Assembly: GCA_008638375.1 (NCBI GenBank)
Contig: CM018050.1
Coordinates: forward strand, 26,727,097-26,791,096
Length of the DNA: 64,000 bases
Direction of reading: 5' to 3'
From: Nyssa sinensis
Taxonomy: Eukaryota > Streptophyta > Magnoliopsida > Cornales > Nyssaceae
The notes beneath the pieces are model-generated. The model worked only from the letters and a program-made list of their open reading frames with translations. It did not search any database and had not been told where the DNA came from. This document shows positions 12,259 to 22,684 of the stretch, piece by piece. Positions within the stretch are counted from its first letter, which is position 1; each line of letters starts with the position of its first letter. Position numbers and translations under genes: made by a program.

Positions 12259-12474
12259 CTCTTCCTACTCGGCAGGTGTCAGGTCTAGACTAATCTGTAA
12301 GTAACACCCCTGTTCTTCCGAGCTAACCAGTACTCTGATGAGGTCCCCTATGGGCTTGGCCTTGCCGTCTCTTCCTCTAGGGCTTAGAGGCTCATTAATT
12401 AGGGAATGGCAGTCTTCAACCTCATGATGGTGGGTGAGGTCTAGATCCACGCATTCATGAGCGTGCAGTAATTG

Positions 12475-13420
12475 CTATTTGGAGGCCCTCTCCTTGAGCG
12501 CAAGAGCATGACACTCTCGAAAGGTTGGTTGACATCCTTTGATGGAGTAGACAGCATGATTTTGGATGTACTTTAAACATTGGTGGAGGGTTGAAGTGAC
12601 TGCTCCCATCTGGTGTAGCCAAGGTCTGCCAATTATGATGTTGTAAGGAGACTTGGCGTTCAGAACCATGTATTCTGACATTGTGGGTTTTTGTCCATCT
12701 CCCTCTCCCATTGTGGTTGGAAGGTCAATCCTCCCGAGCGAGGTATTGAGGTTCCCATCAAATCCTGCCATGATAGCAATGGTGGGCTTGATGTTATTGG
12801 GATTGAGCTTCATCTGTTTGAGGGGTTCATAAAATAGTACGTCCACAGAACTTCCAGTATCCACTAGGACTCTTCGAATCTCAAAGTTGGCTATCTTAAG
12901 AGAGATGACGAGAGCGTCACTGTGAGGACAATGCACCCCTGCAAGATCTTGATCCGAGAACTGGATCTCAAGTACTGGCCTCAATTTTTTTCTAATGTTA
13001 GTGTTCTGTATGATGCTGGGAGTAGCTCTAGCTTCCCGAGCATACCTTTTTCTTGCCCTGTTGGACATTCCTGCTGTTGGAGTGTCTGAGTGGAGGATGA
13101 AGATAACTTGGTTGTTCTGCTGTTGAGGCCCATTCCATCCTTCCCTTTGTTCTGGTCTCTAGTCCGGCCTTTGGTCCGACCTCTGGTCCGGCCTTCTCTG
13201 TTGAGGTTTGTCATTGCGGGGGTTCTGTCTCCCGTCCTGCCTAACAAACTCCCACAGTCGTCCTCTTCTTATGAGCTGCTCGATTTCATGCTTAAGGGTT
13301 TTGCATGAGTCAGTGGCGTGCCCGTGGTCTTTGTGGAAGTCATAGTACTTGTTTTGGTCCCGGAAGCTAGGGTCGCCTCTTAGCGGTTCTGGCCACTTTA
13401 TGTTTTCACGTGTTCGGACT
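12475..13420 (-). pseudogene. Tat element T1 gag C-terminus and aspartic protease
   Basis: On the minus strand a zinc-finger-like HKDHGHATDSCKTLKHEIE (about 13340-13270) is followed by an Arg/Gln-rich tail with an in-frame TAG near 13156. Then comes the protease ORF 13068-12475 (197 residues). The protease active site reads RRVLVDTGSSVDVLFYEPL, and SPYNIIIGRPWLHQM is the second conserved loop. The DTGS motif is that of retroviral-type aspartic proteases, which cleave the polyprotein. A parallel, truncated copy of the same region is at 46590-47227 in Tat element T2. Confidence 0.8.
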
Positions 13421-13578
13421 TGCCGAAGTATGTGAGTCAGGGAGGCATTCAGAGGAGTGAATGTGGTGAATCCCCTTGGAGTAGTGCTGTTTGGAGTTCT
13501 AGAAGCCGTTCTTCTGTTTGGGCTTCTGACCCTTTTCCTGATTGTACTGGAGTCCTTCTTCTCATCCTGCTAAACTTG

Positions 13579-14832
13579 CTATTTAGTCTTTTGAGATGGG
13601 CTTTTTGCTTCTTCCAGATTTATGTACTTCCTACCTCGATCCATAAAGGCTGTAGTGTCGGCAGGAGGGCTCTTTGTCAGAGAGTCCTTAAAGACTCCTT
13701 GTGCGAGTCCAGAGGTCATAGCAGCCACTAAAAAGCTTAGGCTGCAATCTGTAATCTCTGTAAGCTCGGCGTTAAATCCCGCAATATAACCTCGGAGAGG
13801 TTCTTCTTTGGACTGTTTTACTTTAAGCAGGAATTCTGGGCCCTTCCTCAACCTCCTGCTAGTCATGAATCTATCCAAGAAACACCTATCGAGCTCATAA
13901 AAGCTAGTGACTGAGCTCGGTGGGAGGTGGTGGAACCACTTCAGAGTTGTACCTTTGAGGCTGGTAATGAATGTTCGGCACATGAAGGCGTCGAAAGCCC
14001 CGTGTAATGCCATGGTGTGTTGGTAATGAGAAAGATGATCCCCCGGGTCCCTAGTCCTATCATAGGGGGTGAACTTTGGGACGACGAACTTCCTCGGCCT
14101 TTCCTCAACCATGATAGTAGGAGTGAACGACGTGGCAAGCCTTCCGAGCAACCTGGCTAGCTCGTCCTGCTCTAGAGGGACTTGAACACCCCTCATCACA
14201 ATAGTGCGGTCCATAGAGTCTGCGATTTCTTCAACTCTTCGTGGGTCCCTCGGTGGGACTTCTTGCGAGTCTTGCCTTGCAGTTTCGGCTCCTACCAGAA
14301 TGGGATGGGCATGTCCCATGGCTGGAGGAGGATTTTGATACTCTTGAGCTGGAGGAACTGGAGCAATTTGAGGTTGGGACTCTTGCGGTGCTGTATTTGC
14401 TCACAAAGCCCCCTGGGCTGGAGCCCTAGTGGTGTTTCGATAGTGGACGTCTGGAATAAAGGTTGGTGCCCCCTTGCCTACGGCTGCTGATGGCTGGGGG
14501 TCTCTGCCAATATGGGTGGTACCTTGGGGGTACGCCGGTTGACTGCTGGGAATCTCTTCATGGAGTCCTCCATCTGTGATGATTGTAGAAGGTTGTGTCC
14601 TTTGATCAACCATGTTGACGGGCAGATTCAAAGGATTGGGATCTTGATTCCGGGTAAGCATCGCCAGGGTTCTGGACATAGCGAGAAGCTTTTCTTGCAT
14701 TAACTCGTTCTGTCGTTTAACTTGGTCAAGCTGTTGCTGTACAGGATCAATTGTTCGTCCCCTTCCCCGTTCGACAAGTGGCCGGGGTTGAGGATTTTGA
14801 GCATTCTTCCTCGGTCAGAGATTGGGAGCCAT
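13579..14832 (-). pseudogene. Tat element T1 gag
   Basis: The likely start is the ATG at 14832-14830 (MAPNL, then an in-frame stop at codon 6). Element T2 starts the same way at 45091. A Gln-rich N-terminus leads to the retrotransposon gag (capsid) domain at 14319-13579: DPGDHLSHYQHTMALHGAFD, TFITSLKGTTLKWFHHLPP, SFYELDRCFLDRF. A stop near 14400 separates the two parts. Gag would form the particle that packages element RNA. Confidence 0.85.
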
Positions 14833-14902
14833 AGTCCTTCGGTGTGAAGGAGGGTGAGTTTGTTTGTAGGTAGAGCACTTTTGTTGAAGGAATAATTGTC
14901 GT

Positions 14903-14922
14903 TCCCACAGACGGCGCCAAAC
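14903..14922 (-). other. Primer-binding site of Tat element T1
   Basis: Directly after the 5' LTR the minus strand reads TTTGGCGCCGTCTGTGGGAA, the primer-site type common in Tat elements. The tRNA it pairs with was not determined. The equivalent in element T2 is at 45011-45030. Confidence 0.7.
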
Positions 14923-15454
14923 TGATGCTGCACTTTCTAGTCGGTAGGGGCTCCGAACTCCGTTGCTTGAAAATACTCAAAGAGAAGGATCAGAGGGCCA
15001 CCGGATTGGCTCCGGCAGTAGCCACTCCGATGCTTAAGTCAAATAATCTGAATTGAAAGACTGTAATTGTAAACCAAATAATGAGCATGAAAAATAAGGC
15101 GTGCCTTGGGGTTTAATTTATAGGCTGTGGCTTTCCTAAGTTGATTAGGATTTGGAACCATAAAAGTAGGGATTTGATCATCGAAGAATGGCAGTTACCA
15201 TGTCGGATACTGTGCTTAAGAGATATCCATGAGTGACAGTTTCCTTATTGAAGACTGTTTCCTTATCCTTTGCTCGGTAGGAAGTTTAAGGCGGTGATGA
15301 GCTCTGAACCCTGAGGTCTGCTCTGAAGGCCTTGTGCTCGGTCCTGTGAGCTCTGAAGACTGAGCACCTGAATCTGCTCTGGATGGCCGAGATCTAACTG
15401 ATCTGTAATGACACGTGTCACATGGAGACTAGTCTATCGCATTGTGGTATATCG
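14923..15454 (-). mobile_element. 5' LTR of Tat element T1 (about 532 bp)
   Basis: It runs on the minus strand from CGATATACC (original TG changed to CG) at 15454 to ATCA at 14923. The outer 110 bp match the 3' LTR fragment at 2517-2624, and the LTR of T2 starts alike (TGATGTACC). No target duplication can be read because the other end is off the window. Confidence 0.8.
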
Positions 15455-15457
15455 TCT

Positions 15458-15517
15458 TGTTGTAGGATATATATATATATATTCTCGAGGGACCACTGAA
15501 CAATGAAACTGTTCAAT
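15458..15517. repeat. Short duplicate of NLR upstream sequence
   Basis: The stretch TTGTTGTAGGATAT, a (TA)n expansion and then ATTCTCGAGGGACCACTGAA through GTTCAAT matches 48925-48976, which lies about 320 bp upstream of the NLR start codon. It begins immediately outside the LTR of Tat element T1. Confidence 0.8.
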
Positions 15518-16743
15518 CAAAATAGCGCAAAAATGTCATTTTAAAAATTATTTTGATTGACCTTGTTTCAAAATGTTAACTAATCTTAAATGTTGAAAAA
15601 ACTCAAAATGAACTTCTAAGCTTGAGTAAGATTTCTCAAACTAAATTTAAGTAAAAATTAAGATTTATGTATGAAAAGAAAAGTGTATGAAATGTATGCA
15701 TGAATATAAACACATGAACTCATGAGTTTTCTATTTAGTCACCTAATTTAACAACTGGATATTTACGTCCACTTACCATTTATAAACATAAAGAAATCTA
15801 TGTTCCATTGAAGTCTGCAGGTGTTCAGTCTTCAATTGCATTGAAACTTGAATGGATATAGTCATGACTATTGAGTTCTTACTTGACATACTTACATAGA
15901 TCAATGTTTTGGAATAAGAATTTGCCAACATGACAAATTGACAAATTTTGCCCTCACAAACTCATCTATTGACATATTGAATGGTATGAATACGTATATT
16001 TGAGATGCAAATGCTGTGTGTCATGCCACTTTTTTCTTTTATAAAAATAAAGTACCACATTTATCAACACATCGAGTGAAACTATTTTTCAACTTAATTA
16101 TAAAGTAAATGTGAGATGCATTGCGTGTCTATGCTAAGCACATTTTATCTATAGGGGTTTACTCATGGTTTGGATTGATTATAACCATTGCCTCCCTTAG
16201 TTGTTTGTCAAAGATGTTGTTCTTTCTTAAACCAACAGATTTACACGGGGGTGGGGGGCACCTGTCCCTAATGAAATTTTAAAAAAAAATTAAGATTAAT
16301 ATAAATATTTTATAATTTTTTAAATGTGCCCCCATTTTCTTTTAAAGTTGCCCCACTAAATTTGTAAATGAGTAATCATATCGGGGATAGACATTGGTAA
16401 AAAAGAGGAGCTAAGATTGTACAATTCTTCAATTTCTTATTTAATTATTGTAAAATTGTTGTTTTTTGCTTAATTTGTAACACATTAGTGTAAGATAGCA
16501 CTAGATAAATTTTACTTATAGAAAAAAGAGAAAAAGATAGCACTAGAAAATTTTGATCCTTCTATTGATTTTGTGGTAAACTTGTCAAAGAAATATTATA
16601 GTTTTGGGGTTTTAGCAACTGAAAAAAAGGTTGTAATGCTTACAGATGAAAAAGAGTTAGAATTTCTTTTTCTTTTTAAAAATTTTAGGGATAATTCTCT
16701 GCATTGGATTGCTCAATTTGTTTGAAATCCTAATATAATATTA
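15518..16743. other. Spacer without recognisable gene
   Basis: AT-rich, no ORF of note. A C-rich/G-rich pair near 16245-16260 and 16325-16360 (GGGGGTGGGGGGCACC, GTGCCCCCATTTTC) may be transposon debris related to the 17880 terminus. Nothing else is seen. Confidence 0.4.
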
Positions 16744-17210
16744 AGGAAAAAATACTAAAAAGTCCTTAAAATTATTTTTTCATTCTAAAAAGTCTGATTA
16801 TTAACTTATATCTTAACACCTTTAAAAAATATTACTGATTAGACTAAAATAACATTTAAGATACATTTAAAAAAATACTAAATAATTCATAAAATAAATT
16901 CTTCAATTAAAAAAAATAACAATTTTTATTTCTCTTGAAGGCCTAAAAAGAAGTTTTCACTTCATAAAATGTTATTATTTTTTTAGATTGAAAAAGTTAT
17001 TTTATATAGATATTAGTATTTTTTTTAAATGTATCTTGAAGGCTATTTTAGCCTAATCACTAATATTTTTTAACGGTGTTAAGATAGAAATTAATATTTG
17101 TACTTTTTTTGTATTAAAACTTTCTTTTTTGGATTCTTTAGATAGAAAAAATGTATCATGGATTTTTTGGATTGAAAATTTTATTTTAAGGACTTTTTTG
17201 TATTTTTCCC
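16744..17210. mobile_element. 467-bp foldback/MITE element
   Basis: Almost the whole element is an inverted repeat. The left end, AGGAAAAAATACTAAAAAGTCCTTAAAAT, pairs with the right end, whose reverse complement starts GGGAAAAATACAAAAAAGTCCTTAAAATA. The match continues inward through TATCTTAACACC, ATATTACTGATTAG and AAGATACATTTAAAAAAATACT, giving arms of roughly 200 bp. It is flanked by TAATATTA on both sides (16736-16743, 17211-17218). Because that 8-mer is itself a palindrome, it could be a target duplication or part of the inverted repeat. There is no coding capacity, so it is non-autonomous. Confidence 0.75.
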
Positions 17211-17218
17211 TAATATTA

Positions 17219-18100
17219 ATCTTCCAGGTATTGGAAAACCCTGAGAAACTTCAATATTTTATTCTCTATGTTCTTTTCTTTTGTGTTTGTTAGGCAATAT
17301 AACAAATGCATGAATTTGTTTTATCTTTTTTTTTGACAAATGGGAAGAACGATTAATTTTGCTATTGAATTTTGTGAGCTAATATAATTTCATTCACCAA
17401 TATGGATGGTGTAGAAATTTGCTTACAAATGATCATATTTATTAGTTTCTTTTATTAGAAATTTGCTTATAAGTATAAATTTTTTTTTATTGTAGATTAG
17501 GTTCTTAAGTCATCACGTTTACGCTATATTTGAATGAGAGATCTGGGGAAGGATTTGAGGCTAAAAGGAAAAATTGAGAATTTTTAGTTTTAAAATCATT
17601 TATTTGGGTATAAAAGAATTTGTATTACGAACTAGGAAATAATATTTTTGTGGAAGCAATGTTGAATTAATGTATAACAGTTTTTTTTTTTCTTCTTCTT
17701 TTTAATTTTTTTTTTATAACTAGGAGGTGCTTAAGAGGGGCAAATTCCATGCACAACATGGGTGAAGGTTGTAAATATTTACTTTCTGTGAATGTTATGG
17801 TCAATAGTTAACTTTTTTAAATTTAACATTATCAAATTTGATTTATTAATGAGTTTTAAGTTGCCCTCACCAGAATAAAATTCTGGCTCCGCCACTGCCT
17901 GCAGTGTATTTGCCAACATTTCTCTTGTTGGTACATGCTACCCTTGTATCTCTATCTTTTTCATCACATAGTGATCATATAACGATATTGCACCTCTTTA
18001 TGCTTAACTTTTTCTTTAACCTTGTGCTTTTTCATATTTAATCGATTCAGTAGCTGTTTGGTGATCCGAAACATTTCATTTTTCTTTTTGACTATTTCTC
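17219..18100. other. AT-rich spacer with a possible DNA-transposon end near 17897
   Basis: No gene. At 17860-17897 the minus strand reads CAGTGGCGGAGCCAGAATTTTATTCTGGTGAGGGCAAC, here noted by its key part GTGGCGGAGCCAG. That word is a frequent terminus of plant non-autonomous DNA elements. The partner end was not found with confidence. Confidence 0.3.
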
Positions 18101-20086
18101 TTTAACTTTAAATCTTGTGGCAATCTTCTGGATTTGCCAGCTTCACTGGCTGCTACACTGGAAGGCATATCTTATCTTGTTTGTATGACTATCAAGACAA
18201 CCTTTCCCCCCCTTGTTTTGATTTAAAAAATTGGTCATTGAAAACTTCAATTCGAAGCATGATGATTCAGATTAACTCCACAGTCCACACCAATATATTC
18301 TATTACGATCAGTGTCACAATCCCTTGCGATTTTTTCAATCCTCATCTGTAATACCATAACTTATAATCTATGTTTTTGGCATATAATTGTTTTACTGCA
18401 GACCAATTAAAATGATCAAGTCTACTTCGATATCTCCTTACAAGTTGTACTGCAAAACTCTCATAGTGAATTACCTGGGAATAAAGTTTCTTTCCTTAGG
18501 TGTTGTATCCTTTTCATGTGTTGATGGCGTTTCTATAGACAAATTGGTTTGATTGTAAATTGAGTCCATGGCTTTAGATGCTTTAAATTTAAACCGCTTA
18601 ATAACCTATTTGAATGGATTTGTTGTGCAAGCCTAGGTTCCTTTCATTTTGACTCGTAATTTCAGTTGCAAGTTACGAATGAGTGCCTCACTATGTCATT
18701 CATTCACGTTGAGATGTAAAACATCCTAGTGTAATGTTTAAAATGTTTACATTATGAGGTTTAGTATGCATTAACTGACTATGATAAACTACTCTCCCTT
18801 TATTCAGACAGAATAATTAGAAATAAAATGGCCCTGAATGTGAAATGGGAAATGGTACTGTGGGAAGTTTGCTGTTGCTGTCCAGAAGATCTTTTAATCC
18901 TTAACAGGGCTTTTTTAACTATGAAATATCATCATTACCTTTTTTTGGTAAATCTTGTCCGTTTGAATGTTTTTGTGCATAGTTTAATTCTTGTCTATTT
19001 GGGCAAAATAGATGTTAGTAGAAGTAGGGGAACAAGTTTCGTCCTAAATTGTGACTTCTCAGTCACTAAAGCCTTTTACAACTAAACTCTCTTTACATTT
19101 GTCTATTTCATTTTTATTGATTCTAGTTTTATCCTTACGGATTAATTCCATTTCTTCTCTTGTAGTTTCTGTTGATGCACACAAAGTTTGGGGAAATAAA
19201 TCTATAATTTTTATGAGCAATCTTATTCTCTATTTAAGAGAACCAAGTAACATCCCCCGCATTATATAGGTTCTTGTTTCTGACAGTGGTTATGTCATGA
19301 GGAAGAGGCTTTGACTATGGGATCTCTGTTTTATTATTTTCTGATTCCTTTCATGTCGAGTTTTCTACTAGTTTTCATTGTTATCCTTACTGATTATTCC
19401 TTTTCTTCTCCTGTAGTTTCTGTTGATCTAATTGAAGTTGGAGAAGAGTTTCTGTAATTTTTTGTGAGTGGTCTTATTCTTATTCTTCATTTCAGGGGCC
19501 CAAGCAGTTTCTCCAAACAGTCTGATTTGGATGGTGGTTGCATTGTGGAGTAGGTTTTGGTCCATAGTCTAACTTATTTATTGGGTTTCTTGTGCTTGTT
19601 GTGTCTTTAAAGCATTGCATCTTTTTATATGACTCCACTAACTATCATATTGTGTTAAAAATCTTTTAACAATTCTAAATAGCTTCAGCATCAATGTGTT
19701 TATGTATATGTGAACAGAACACCGAAGTGTGAATGTCAAGTTATACTCATGGTCCCCAACGAATCTGGAGAGCCATTTTGTGTGTGTTCGAGGAAAGAAA
19801 GTATTTAGCCTTAGAAGACTTGACCTAAAGAGGCTCGATGAATGTATAATTGCATGGAAAACCGTACATTTTAGTAACTTTACTGCTTCCATGAGTCTGG
19901 CTGTTCTTATGTGATTTAGTATCGTGCAAATACAAATTAGTGGAACAAAATGTGATGTCAGTGGAAATAACTCCCTTTAGGCAATTGCAAAGTGTGGATG
20001 AGGAAATGAATAATATTACAAATTTACTCATCAAAAAGAAAAAAAAAAAATGTGGTGTGGGTGAGGAAGTACATCAGTTTGGGCCT

Positions 20087-20152
<66 letters not shown>

Positions 20153-20340
20153 GAAATTTGTTTGTTCATCAAGTAGAATCGCTATTCTGAGAGTGATTAT
20201 TGTATTCCCTTCAGAATCTGACAATTAACTTTGGATTTTCGAGGTGCGTTTGAAGCTTGTTTTGATGACGTGTGTATTTTTTTTTTTATGGTTTGTTGAT
20301 TTGCGATTTTAAGTGGTTTGATGCCATACTTTTTCTTGTT
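18101..20340. other. Spacer without convincing gene; contains a degenerate direct repeat
   Basis: Short ORFs here have no family resemblance. A degenerate direct repeat spaced about 265 bp apart (near 19120-19200 and 19385-19455) shares TCCTTAC.GATTA, TTTCTTCTC.TGTAG and TTTCTGTTGAT, which looks like an intron end plus exon start copied twice. A (CT)n(TA)n microsatellite lies at 20088-20147. Confidence 0.35.
20088..20147. repeat. (CT)n(TA)n microsatellite
   Basis: A run of CT units passes directly into TA units. It is a simple sequence with no gene context. Confidence 0.9.
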
Positions 20341-20351
20341 TTATTTTGTAG

Positions 20352-20475
20352 CAAAAGAAAAAAAAGGGAGAAAGATCAGAAAGCTGTAGCGTTGAATCAT
20401 GATGGACAGATTGTCTTGCTTGCTTCTAATTCTAATGTGGTTCACTTTGTCAAAGGGGATGGGTGGAAGGGCTGA
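20352..20475 (+). other. Possible orphan exon, unidentified
   Basis: It follows an acceptor-like TTTTATTTTGTAG and reads a Lys-rich start, then QKAVALNHDGQIVLLAS and NVVHFVKGDGWKG before a stop. The composition looks more protein-like than nearby ORFs, but I recognise no family and find no partner exon. It could be a chance ORF. Confidence 0.2.
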
Positions 20476-20577
20476 AATGGCAAAACATTTGTTCAATACT
20501 CCATAGTTGCTGAAATACAACTTTCGTTAGAGTACTCCTTGTAAGGCTTTTAAAGTTTTTATTTTTATTATTTTTAG

Positions 20578-20749
20578 AGTGTGTGACCTTTACAGCTGCC
20601 GGTGAGGTTATTATGGTGGGTTTAGAGGTTTTGTCAAATGAAATGATTTAGAAAGAGGACCACTATTGGATGTATACTTCCATTTTAGGGGGTGACCTTC
20701 ACAGCTGCCTTCCCCACTTTAAGAGAATCCAAAGATTCTTGTCTTTCTC

Positions 20750-20781
<32 letters not shown>

Positions 20782-21480
20782 GGATTTAAGTGGTAATTAA
20801 TTTTGTATTATCAAATGCACTTGGTATTGAAACAGAAGGTTTTGAGTGCATTCGGGCTGAGTATTTTGTTTGAAAACAATGTGAAGTTTCAAGAGTTTGA
20901 GGATATTAAAAGCAACTTTAGCGAAGGACGGGAAGTCTTGTTCCATAGATAATCCGAATAATTCAAGAGTTTGACAAATATTTTGGGAATAATATTCGAT
21001 TCTGGGTATTAATTCAAAGCCAAATAAATGTTAAAAAAAAAAAAAAAAATTCTGGGTCTTGTAGGAGTGTGAGGTAAATGCAAATTGTTTCCAAATTCTA
21101 GTAGAATTGCAAACTTGCTAGGCCATTAATCTTTTATATGTCAAGAAAAGAAGACACTCGAATTAGTGAATTTGCAGTGAGAGATATCCAAAGCTTTCTC
21201 GTATCAATTCTATTGTAGGGGATCGGTGTTTACCATGTGAAATCATATTAGTAAAAGTGAGCAGTGAAAGAGAAAACGGAAAAAAGGATTATTGGAACAA
21301 ACATAAAAGTAGAGATAATGGTCTTAACAATTCCCTTCTATCTTCTTCTTTTGGACAAATTTTACTAACCTTCTTTATGGTTTCTCAAAAATATGGACTA
21401 CCCTTAAATATTCAAATTTTAAATTTTAAATTGTCAATTTTGTTCTTATTGTATCTTTTAGCAAATGGCAGGAGAAACTA
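20578..21480. repeat. Diverged copy of the low-copy duplicated unit (copy C)
   Basis: Colinear with 38287-39180 and 42470-43310: ATGGTGGGT...AGAGGTTTTGTCAAAT, TACTTCCATTTTAGGG, GTGGATTTAAGTGGTAATTAAT, TCCATAGATAATC.GAATAATTCAAGA, CTTGCTAGGCCATTAA. It has many more substitutions and different indels (a (TA)n at 20751-20774) than the other two, so it split off earlier. No ORF is preserved between copies, so this is probably non-coding sequence duplicated along the chromosome. Confidence 0.7.
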
Positions 21481-21819
21481 ATGTAATTTCTTCTATAATA
21501 ATTTTCATTGTCGGGAGTAATATGGTAAATTAGTAATGATGTCAATTTCTAATTCGGTTGATCAACGACTGTTATCCTCCGTAGACCACCTACAAAACAG
21601 TTGGATAGGAGGCTCGATGAAGTAGTCTCTAATGATTAAGTGAGGGCTTTTACAAATAAAACTATTTTGTGTTGAATAGATTATTCAGGAATTTTTTACC
21701 CGACCCGGGTAGTTTGAAAATTTATTGACCCGATACTAGTATGTTTTAACTTATTTTTCTGATTCATGTCTTTTTTAAAAGCTTATAAGTTTTATAAGTC
21801 TTTGGAAAATTTTTTTGTC

Positions 21820-21995
21820 AAAGGCTTGTTAATCTTAGACGCCTTTGAAAGGCTTATTAATCTTATATGCCTTTAATTAACCTGATAATTTGGGATTAAA
21901 TAAAGACTTGTAAGTCTTATACGCCTTTTAAAGGTTTGTAAGTCTTACACTCCTTTTAAAGACTTATAAATCTTACACTCCTTTTAAAAGCTTGA
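21820..21995. repeat. 28-bp minisatellite
   Basis: Units of the type AAAGRCTTGTAAGTCTTACACNCCTTTT start at 21902, 21930, 21958 and 21986 with exact 28-bp spacing. Two looser units lie to the left (near 21821 and 21848), separated by a 27-bp insertion. Confidence 0.75.
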
Positions 21996-22483
21996 TATAT
22001 TAAATAAAGTTATTTAAGAAATTACATATCTTTTATATATTTGGTTATTTAATTTTTATATTTATATTAAAAAAAAATATGTATTTCAAATTATCACTTC
22101 ATTATTTTTAAATTTCAAATAACCTAAAAACCACTAAATAACATGTCAAAACCACATTACTTAAAATAAAGATTAAAAAGACTAATTTCATTAAGTTGAT
22201 TTCTTAAAAAATAATATAAATCATTTAACTAATTTGGTTATATAAATAACTATATTGGTAAAGTATACAAATTTAAAAATTAAACATATAAATTTTTATT
22301 ATTATTATTATTTGATCCAAAAAATAATAAAGATCAAAGTGGTTCCAAGAAAAAGAAAAATATTTATTATTTTTACAATTAAAGAATTTAATATATGTTA
22401 TAAGAAGAAAAAACTTATAAATAAAATTAAGGAAGAGAGGCACTGTACATATATTAAAGGTTTTGATCTCTCTGTCTCTACAG

Positions 22484-22596
22484 GGAACCGAAAGGATCGG
22501 AAGACCTTTTTTGAACTTTCAGATTCAATCAACAAGCTTTTGAGAATATCAGACAAAAGATCTAAGGATATATGTGAAGAGATTTGCTTTTACTAG
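22484..22596 (+). other. Possible orphan exon, unidentified
   Basis: After the strong acceptor-like CTCTCTGTCTCTACAG the frame reads GNRKDRKTFFELSDSINKLL, then RISDKRSKDICEEICFY and a TAG. I recognise no family. No upstream exon in a matching frame was found, and solo LTR copy 4 lies 90 bp downstream. Confidence 0.25.
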
Positions 22597-22684
22597 TTTT
22601 GTGGGGACCGATCGAAATTCTTTGGACATTCTTGGACTAGGTATTTTCATCTCCAATGTCTCTATCAATTTCACTGTCCATGCT

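Larger units (their letters stand above)
2517..15454 (-). mobile_element. Tat-type Ty3/gypsy retrotransposon (element T1), decayed and nested
   Basis: On the minus strand the order is 5' LTR (15454-14923), primer site, gag, protease, RT, RNase H, a second RNase H, integrase, tandem-repeat region, an ORF on the opposite strand (3071-5008), a polypurine tract (2644-2625) and the first 108 bp of the 3' LTR (2624-2517). The 3' LTR is then interrupted by solo LTR copy 1. Solo LTR copy 2 splits the tandem-repeat region. The gag-protease-RT-integrase order is that of Ty3/gypsy. The extra RNase H, antisense ORF and repeat-rich 3' region are known traits of the Tat lineage. Every coding segment carries stops, so the copy is inactive. 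The element is about 10 kb without the nested copy 2. Confidence 0.85.

Noticed and set aside
9121..15454. An endogenous plant pararetrovirus
   Set aside because: Integrase, LTRs, primer site and domain order are those of a Tat retrotransposon; no movement or coat protein motif of caulimovirids is seen.
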